Assembly: GCF_030818905.1 (NCBI RefSeq)
Contig: NZ_JAUTAZ010000001.1
Span: forward strand, 2,728,001 to 2,792,000
Direction of reading: 5' to 3'
Source: Microbacterium sp. SORGH_AS_0888
Lineage (GTDB): Bacteria > Actinomycetota > Actinomycetes > Actinomycetales > Microbacteriaceae
Length of the DNA: 64,000 nucleotides
The notes beneath the pieces are model-generated. The model had not been told where the DNA came from. It did not search any database and saw only the letters and a program-made list of their open reading frames with translations. The first letter of the stretch is position 1; each line of letters starts with the position of its first letter. The position numbers and the translations under genes were made by a program. Below are positions 60,128 to 64,000 of this stretch, in pieces.

Positions 60128-61072
60128 TCATCGGGCAGCCGCGAACCGGCTCATGTGCTCATCCTTCAGCGTCACGTGCGCGGCGTCGAGCGCCTCGTCC
60201 AGCTGCGCGAGGTCGCTGACTCCGATGATGGGACCGATGCCTTGCGCCAGCAGCCAGGCGAGGACGACCTGGTTGCGCGTCGCTCCCGTCTCCGCCGCCA
60301 CATCGTCCAGCGTTCTCAGTGCCCGGATCGTGCCCGGATGGTCGTAGACGGGAGGGAACGGTCTGTCCGCACGCACGTAGCCGCCGTTGAGCAGGGGCGT
60401 GTAAGCCCAGACGTCGAGTCCTTCGGAGTCCGCGTAGTCGAGGTCGTCGCCGGTGAGCAGTCGGTGTCCGTCGTCGGGCAGCGCGGCGCCCGGGCGCGGC
60501 TGCACGAGAGAGTGACGCAGTTGCAGCGCAGACCAGGGCTCGGCCCCCATCGACCGCGCGAGGACGCGGGCTTGCTCCACCCGCCAGGCGGGGTGGTTCG
60601 CCGCACCCACCCGAGAGACCACGCCGCGATCGACGAGCTCGCCGAACGCGGTCACAGTCTCCGTCAAGGGCACGCTGCGGTCCTCCGCGTGCGCCCAGAG
60701 CAGATCGATCGAGTCGATGCCGAGCCGTTCCACGCTGCCCGCGACTCCCGCGAGGACGGCATCGGAGGAAAGGCCCTCCGCCGACTCCGGCCAGCGGTGC
60801 GGGACCCGCGGGTCCTGCCGCACCTTGGTCGCGATCCTCACCTCGCCGCGGACGCCGCTTCGCGCGCGGAGCCACTCTCCGATCACCCGTTCGCTGGCGC
60901 CGCCGACACCCGAAGGGTCCGCCCAGAAGGAATAGCAGTTCGCGGTGTCGAGCCAGACTCCGCCGGCCTCGACGAACCGATCCATGAGCGCGTACGCACG
61001 TTCACGATCGACTCTCGTGCCGTAGTACATGGTCCCGAGCACCAGCCGGGCAGTTCCGCTCTCCGCTCCCAT
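60128..61072 (-). CDS. Aldo/keto reductase
   Basis: A 314-residue AKR TIM barrel, NADPH-dependent. WLDTANCYSFWADPSGVGGASERVIGEWL near residue 40 holds the catalytic Asp and Tyr; IATKVRQDP near 80 holds the Lys; the His equivalent lies in LWAHAEDRSVP near 125. RNQVVLAWLLAQGIGPIIGVS near 267 is the cofactor strand. It reduces an aldehyde or ketone of unknown identity. ATG at 61072 is leaderless below a MerR-type promoter; the MerR gene follows. This mirrors the SDR/MerR pair. Confidence 0.9.
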   Translation of the reverse strand: MGAESGTARLVLGTMYYGTRVDRERAYALMDRFVEAGGVWLDTANCYSFWADPSGVGGASERVIGEWLRARSGVRGEVRIATKVRQDPRVPHRWPESAEGLSSDAVLAGVAGSVERLGIDSIDLLWAHAEDRSVPLTETVTAFGELVDRGVVSRVGAANHPAWRVEQARVLARSMGAEPWSALQLRHSLVQPRPGAALPDDGHRLLTGDDLDYADSEGLDVWAYTPLLNGGYVRADRPFPPVYDHPGTIRALRTLDDVAAETGATRNQVVLAWLLAQGIGPIIGVSDLAQLDEALDAAHVTLKDEHMSRFAAAR

Positions 61073-61078
61073 GCGCCC

Positions 61079-61109
61079 ATCGTGCGACCTGGAGCGCGCT
61101 CGAGGTCAA
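61079..61109 (-). promoter_or_regulatory. MerR-type promoter of the aldo/keto reductase gene (19-bp spacer)
   Basis: On the minus strand -35 TTGACC (61109-61104) and -10 CACGAT (61084-61079) are 19 bases apart. Between them is a 22-bp near-palindrome, 61086-61107, with half-sites GACCTCGAGCG and CGCTCCAGGTC (one symmetric mismatch pair). It is closely similar to the SDR promoter. Confidence 0.78.
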
Positions 61110-61186
61110 GCTCTCCGTCGGGCTCGTCGCCGGCATCCCCTGCCGCGGAGACCGCCTTCCCGTCGCGCCGCGGTTAGCCTCGTGGG

Positions 61187-61960
61187 GTGATCGTTCATCT
61201 CGCGGGCGTCGGGCACCCGCTCGTCGTCATCCACGGTTTCGGTGTGGACCACCGCATCATGCTGCCGCTCGAGGAGATGGTGGGCGACGCGCCCTGGCGT
61301 CGGATCTACCTCGACCTGCCGTGGGCCGAGAGCGTGGGAACCTCGACCGTGTCGAGCTCCGCCGAGGTGGCGCAGCAGGTGCTCGCCGAGATCGACGAGC
61401 ACCTGGGCGCCGAGCCGTTCGCCCTCATCGGGAACTCCTTCGGCGGCATGATCGCGCGGTACGTCGCGCATGAGCGGCGCGACCGCGTGCGGGGGCTCGC
61501 GACCCTCGCGGGACTCGTGGTGGCTGCGCACGACGAGCGGGACGTGCCGGCGCGCACCGTGATCCGCCGCGACGATGCGGCGCTCGAGCGCGCGGGCGAT
61601 GCCCGCGACGACTTCGAGGAGGTGTCCGTCATCCAGGACGCCGCGCGCCTCGCGGCGTTCGAACGGTTCGTGCTGCCGGGTCTGCGCGGCGCCGACGCCG
61701 CGGTCATGGAGCGCATCGCTGCGCAGTACGCGCTCCCGGTCCTCCCCGAGCAGGCGCACCCGGAGCCGTTCACCGCCCCCACGCTCCACGTCTTCGGGCG
61801 GCAGGACGACGTCGTGGGCTACGAGGACGGTCTGCGCCTGCGCGCTCACTATCCGCGCGCCACCTACGCGGTGCTGGATGCGGCCGGGCACAACGTGCAC
61901 CTGGAACAGCCCGAGGTCACCGGCGCGCTCGTCCGGGACTGGCTCGCCCGTATGGGCTGA
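61187..61960 (+). CDS. Alpha/beta hydrolase
   Basis: A 257-residue alpha/beta-hydrolase fold. The oxyanion region is HPLVVIHGFGVDHRI near residue 9, the nucleophile elbow ALIGNSFGGMIARYVA has the Ser near residue 85, the acid is in HVFGRQDDVVGYED near 205, and the base is in DAAGHNVHLEQPEV near 234. It cleaves esters, lactones or C-C bonds; substrate unknown. GTG at 61187 is leaderless (TAGCCT six bases upstream). It is convergent with the PfkB kinase gene, 18 bases apart. Confidence 0.87.
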   Translation: MIVHLAGVGHPLVVIHGFGVDHRIMLPLEEMVGDAPWRRIYLDLPWAESVGTSTVSSSAEVAQQVLAEIDEHLGAEPFALIGNSFGGMIARYVAHERRDRVRGLATLAGLVVAAHDERDVPARTVIRRDDAALERAGDARDDFEEVSVIQDAARLAAFERFVLPGLRGADAAVMERIAAQYALPVLPEQAHPEPFTAPTLHVFGRQDDVVGYEDGLRLRAHYPRATYAVLDAAGHNVHLEQPEVTGALVRDWLARMG

Positions 61961-61978
61961 GGGACGCCGAGCGGCGCG

Positions 61979-62911
61979 TCACCGCGCGGAGTCGGCATCG
62001 CGTGCGGCCCGGAGCTCGTCCCGCGTGGGCGGTGCCGCCCCGGGGCGGGCGACCGTGAGGGCGGCTGTCGCGGAGGCGACGCCGCCGAGCGCCTCGAGGA
62101 GCGCCGCGTCCGCGCCCGCGCGCACGTCGCCCGAGGCGTCGAGGTCGCCGATCGCGGCGATGAGGCCCGTCATGTAGGCGTCCCCGGCGCCGATCGTGTC
62201 GACGACCGTCGTCGGGCGCGCGGGCATCTCGACGCGACCGCGGCGGCTCCTCAGCAGGCTCCCGCGGGAGCCGAGCGTCATGACGGCGAGTCCGGCCCCC
62301 GCATCGAGCAGCCATTCGAGCACCTCGTCCTCGGAGCGCCCCGGTGCGAGCCAGGCCGCATCCTCGTCGCTGAGCTTGACGACGTCCGCTCGGGCGCTGT
62401 ACCAGGCCACGAGCTCACGGGAGCGATCCGGGGGAGGGACGAGGGCAGGGCGGACGTTCGGGTCGAACGTCACGAGCGTGCCGGGCGGCATCCCCTCGAG
62501 CAGATCGCGCACCCGCGACCCTCCCGGCTCGCGCAGGGCCCCGATCGAGCCCACGTGGACGAGCGCGGCCGGCGGCAGGGCGTCGAGCGCGAAGCCCCAC
62601 TCCAGATCGAACTCGTACGAGGCGGCACCGTCGGCTCCGAGGCTCGCCGCGGCGACGGATGTCGAGGCCGGGACCGCCCCGCGGATCACCTGCACGCCAC
62701 CGGCCCGCAGGTGATCCGCGATGAGCGCGCCGTACGCGTCGTCCGCGAACTCGGTCGCGAACACCACGGGCAGGCCGAGGCGGCCCAGCCCGTATGCGAC
62801 GTTCATCGGGCTGCCGCCCGGATGGACCTCGCGGACGCCGTCGCGCTCGACGACGTCCACCAGCGCTTCCCCGATCACGAGCACTCGCTCGAGACCCCGA
62901 GGCCCGGTCAT
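61979..62911 (-). CDS. PfkB-family sugar kinase (fructokinase-like)
   Basis: A 310-residue ribokinase-fold kinase. VLVIGEALVDVVERDGVREVHPGGSPMNVAYGLGRLG (from about residue 10) carries the sugar-binding GG motif. PVVFATEFADDAYG follows. The catalytic signature DTIGAGDAYMTGLIAAIGD near 238 includes the base Asp. It phosphorylates a sugar, probably fructose or ribose, brought in by the ABC system whose ATPase is two genes upstream. Its ATG overlaps the ABM gene stop (ATGA), so the three genes are cotranslated. Confidence 0.88.
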   Translation of the reverse strand: MTGPRGLERVLVIGEALVDVVERDGVREVHPGGSPMNVAYGLGRLGLPVVFATEFADDAYGALIADHLRAGGVQVIRGAVPASTSVAAASLGADGAASYEFDLEWGFALDALPPAALVHVGSIGALREPGGSRVRDLLEGMPPGTLVTFDPNVRPALVPPPDRSRELVAWYSARADVVKLSDEDAAWLAPGRSEDEVLEWLLDAGAGLAVMTLGSRGSLLRSRRGRVEMPARPTTVVDTIGAGDAYMTGLIAAIGDLDASGDVRAGADAALLEALGGVASATAALTVARPGAAPPTRDELRAARDADSAR

Positions 62912-63204
62912 GTGACCGGGCTCAGCCAGGTCAGCCTCGAACCGCCCCCAACGACGAGTGAGGAGATCGCGCTGTTGAACGCCGCACAGTAGTCGGCGCC
63001 CACGTGCGCCCGGAAGGCCTGCTCCGACGCGTACTCCTCGTACACGAAGAAGCGGTCGGAGTCCTCCTCGAGCCGGTGCGCGTCGAAGCGCAGGTTCCCG
63101 GGCTCGGCCGTGACATCGGCGGCATATCCTCGTACCAGCTCGGCGACGGCGTCGCCGGCGCCCGGCACCGCCTCGAACTGCGCGTACAGCGCCCGCCTGG
63201 TCAC
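62908..63204 (-). CDS. ABM-domain (antibiotic biosynthesis monooxygenase-like) protein
   Basis: A 98-residue ferredoxin-like dimeric fold. VTRRALYAQFEAVPGAGDAVAELVRGYAADVTAEPGNLRFDAHR begins it, and FFVYEEYASEQAFRAHVGADYCAAF is the conserved ABM strand-helix part. Such proteins include quinol monooxygenases, heme-degrading enzymes and mutarotase-like sugar proteins; in a sugar operon the last is attractive. GTG at 63204 overlaps the ABC ATPase stop (GTGA) and its own stop overlaps the kinase start. Exact activity unknown. Confidence 0.82.
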   Translation of the reverse strand: MTRRALYAQFEAVPGAGDAVAELVRGYAADVTAEPGNLRFDAHRLEEDSDRFFVYEEYASEQAFRAHVGADYCAAFNSAISSLVVGGGSRLTWLSPVT

Positions 63205-63977
63205 TGTGTCATCGCCCCGGTCATGATGGCCACCGCATCCGTCATGCTGTGCGACTGCGGCGTGATGGTCGCGGCCCGCTTTCCGAGCCGCTGGATGTGG
63301 ATGCGGTCGGCGACCTCGAACACGTGCGGCATGTTGTGGCTGATGAGGATGACGGGGACCCCGCGATCGCGCAGCTTCTTGATGAGGTCGAGCACCTGGT
63401 TGGACTCGCGCACGCCGAGCGCAGCGGTCGGCTCGTCGAGCACGACGACCTTCGAGCCGAACGCGGCCGCGCGGGCCACGGCGACGGCCTGACGCTGGCC
63501 GCCCGACAGGTTCTCGATCGGCACCGTCACGTCCTGCAGCGTCGAGATCCCGAGCTCGGTGAGCTCGGCGCGGGCCCGCGCGCGCATCGTCTTGGTGTCG
63601 ACCATGCGCAGCACCGATCCCAGGAACCCGGGGCGGCGCAGCTCTCGGCCGAGATACATGTTGGAGGCGACGTCCAGCGCGGGGGAGACCGCGAGCGACT
63701 GGTACACCGTCTCGATGCCGGCCTCCCGTGCATCCTGCGGTCGGCGGAACCGGATCGGCTCGCCGTCCAGGCGGATCTCGCCCTCGTCGGGGATCTCCGC
63801 GCCGGTGAGGCACTTGATGAGCGTCGTCTTCCCGGCGCCGTTGTCCCCGATGATGGCGAGCACCTCGCCTGCGTAGAGCTCGAGGCTCACACCGTCGAGG
63901 CCGACGACGTGTCCGTAGGTCTTCACCAGGCGGCGTGCCGAGAGGACCGGGGTCCTGGTGTCCGTTGCGGTGCTCAT
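63201..63977 (-). CDS. Sugar ABC transporter ATP-binding protein (RbsA/FrcA-like, single domain)
   Basis: A 258-residue ABC ATPase of the carbohydrate CUT2 type, here with one nucleotide-binding domain. Walker A is IIGDNGAGKTTLIKCLTG near residue 38; VYQSLAVSPALDVASNMYLGREL is the CUT2-type Q-loop region; NLSGGQRQAVAVARA near 155 and VVVLDEPTAALGVRE near 177 complete the site. It would power import of ribose- or fructose-like sugars with a permease and binding protein outside the window. ATG at 63977 follows GGAAGG. Its downstream PfkB kinase fits the same sugar pathway. Confidence 0.92.
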   Translation of the reverse strand: MSTATDTRTPVLSARRLVKTYGHVVGLDGVSLELYAGEVLAIIGDNGAGKTTLIKCLTGAEIPDEGEIRLDGEPIRFRRPQDAREAGIETVYQSLAVSPALDVASNMYLGRELRRPGFLGSVLRMVDTKTMRARARAELTELGISTLQDVTVPIENLSGGQRQAVAVARAAAFGSKVVVLDEPTAALGVRESNQVLDLIKKLRDRGVPVILISHNMPHVFEVADRIHIQRLGKRAATITPQSHSMTDAVAIMTGAMTQ

Positions 63978-64000
63978 TTGCGAACCTTCCGAATCCACTG

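Overview
The window is 64 kb of very GC-rich DNA. It has densely packed, often overlapping genes (ATGA, GTGA), a CIRCE-controlled small heat-shock gene, leaderless promoters (TANNNT six or seven bases before ATG/GTG), and strong use of GGATGC/GCATCC inside codons. Together these point to an actinobacterium, most likely a Microbacteriaceae close to Microbacterium. There is no phage, plasmid or transposase gene. The interest lies in an organosulfur gene island, a giant modular surface protein behind a metal-type operator, twin reductase/MerR modules, and several families of intergenic palindromic repeats.

Layout. 0-1.4 kb: methionine ABC transporter genes metN (cut by the window edge) and metQ (frameshifted). 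1.6-5.7 kb: arabinose genes araB, araA and an aldose epimerase, with matching operators in front of araB and araA. 5.8-9.6 kb: small stress-type and membrane proteins, tRNA-Arg(ACG), hsp20 under CIRCE, and a TagE-like glycosyltransferase. 9.9-15.6 kb: PIG-L/MarR pair, DUF2207 membrane protein, MFS transporter, transsulfuration-type PLP enzyme. 15.6-23.5 kb: a repeat-rich intergenic region with a Zur/Fur-like palindrome, then a 2451-residue secreted protein built of about nine related modules. 23.5-27.2 kb: sulfurtransferase/AhpD-like pair, divergent LysR gene and a ketopantoate reductase-like gene.

27.2-53.2 kb is an organosulfur acquisition island: a BisC-like molybdoenzyme, two DszC/SfnC-like acyl-CoA dehydrogenase-fold flavoproteins, five or six luciferase-like FMN monooxygenases (SsuD-, NtaA- and DszA-like), a complete family-5 ABC importer with two binding proteins, a GlcD-like oxidase, DUF1684, a MalY-type C-S lyase and O-acetylhomoserine sulfhydrylase. 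The likely logic is import of organosulfur compounds, oxidative release of sulfite or sulfur, and incorporation into homocysteine or methionine. No FMN reductase is encoded here, so reduced flavin must come from elsewhere.

53.4-58 kb: purine-type phosphoribosyltransferase and amidohydrolase, then DUF2520-panC-panB for pantothenate. 58.1-61.1 kb: two convergent reductase/MerR modules, each with a 19-bp-spacer MerR promoter. 61.2-64 kb: alpha/beta hydrolase, then a leftward operon with a sugar ABC ATPase, an ABM-domain protein and a PfkB sugar kinase that runs off the right edge.

Four genes (metQ, the second binding protein, one permease, one NtaA-like monooxygenase) are broken by what looks like one extra base each. 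This may be assembly error rather than true decay. A 182-bp sequence occurs three times at about 98-99% identity, and four copies of a GTCGCA palindrome and two clusters of a TGTCCCACTTT palindrome lie between genes.
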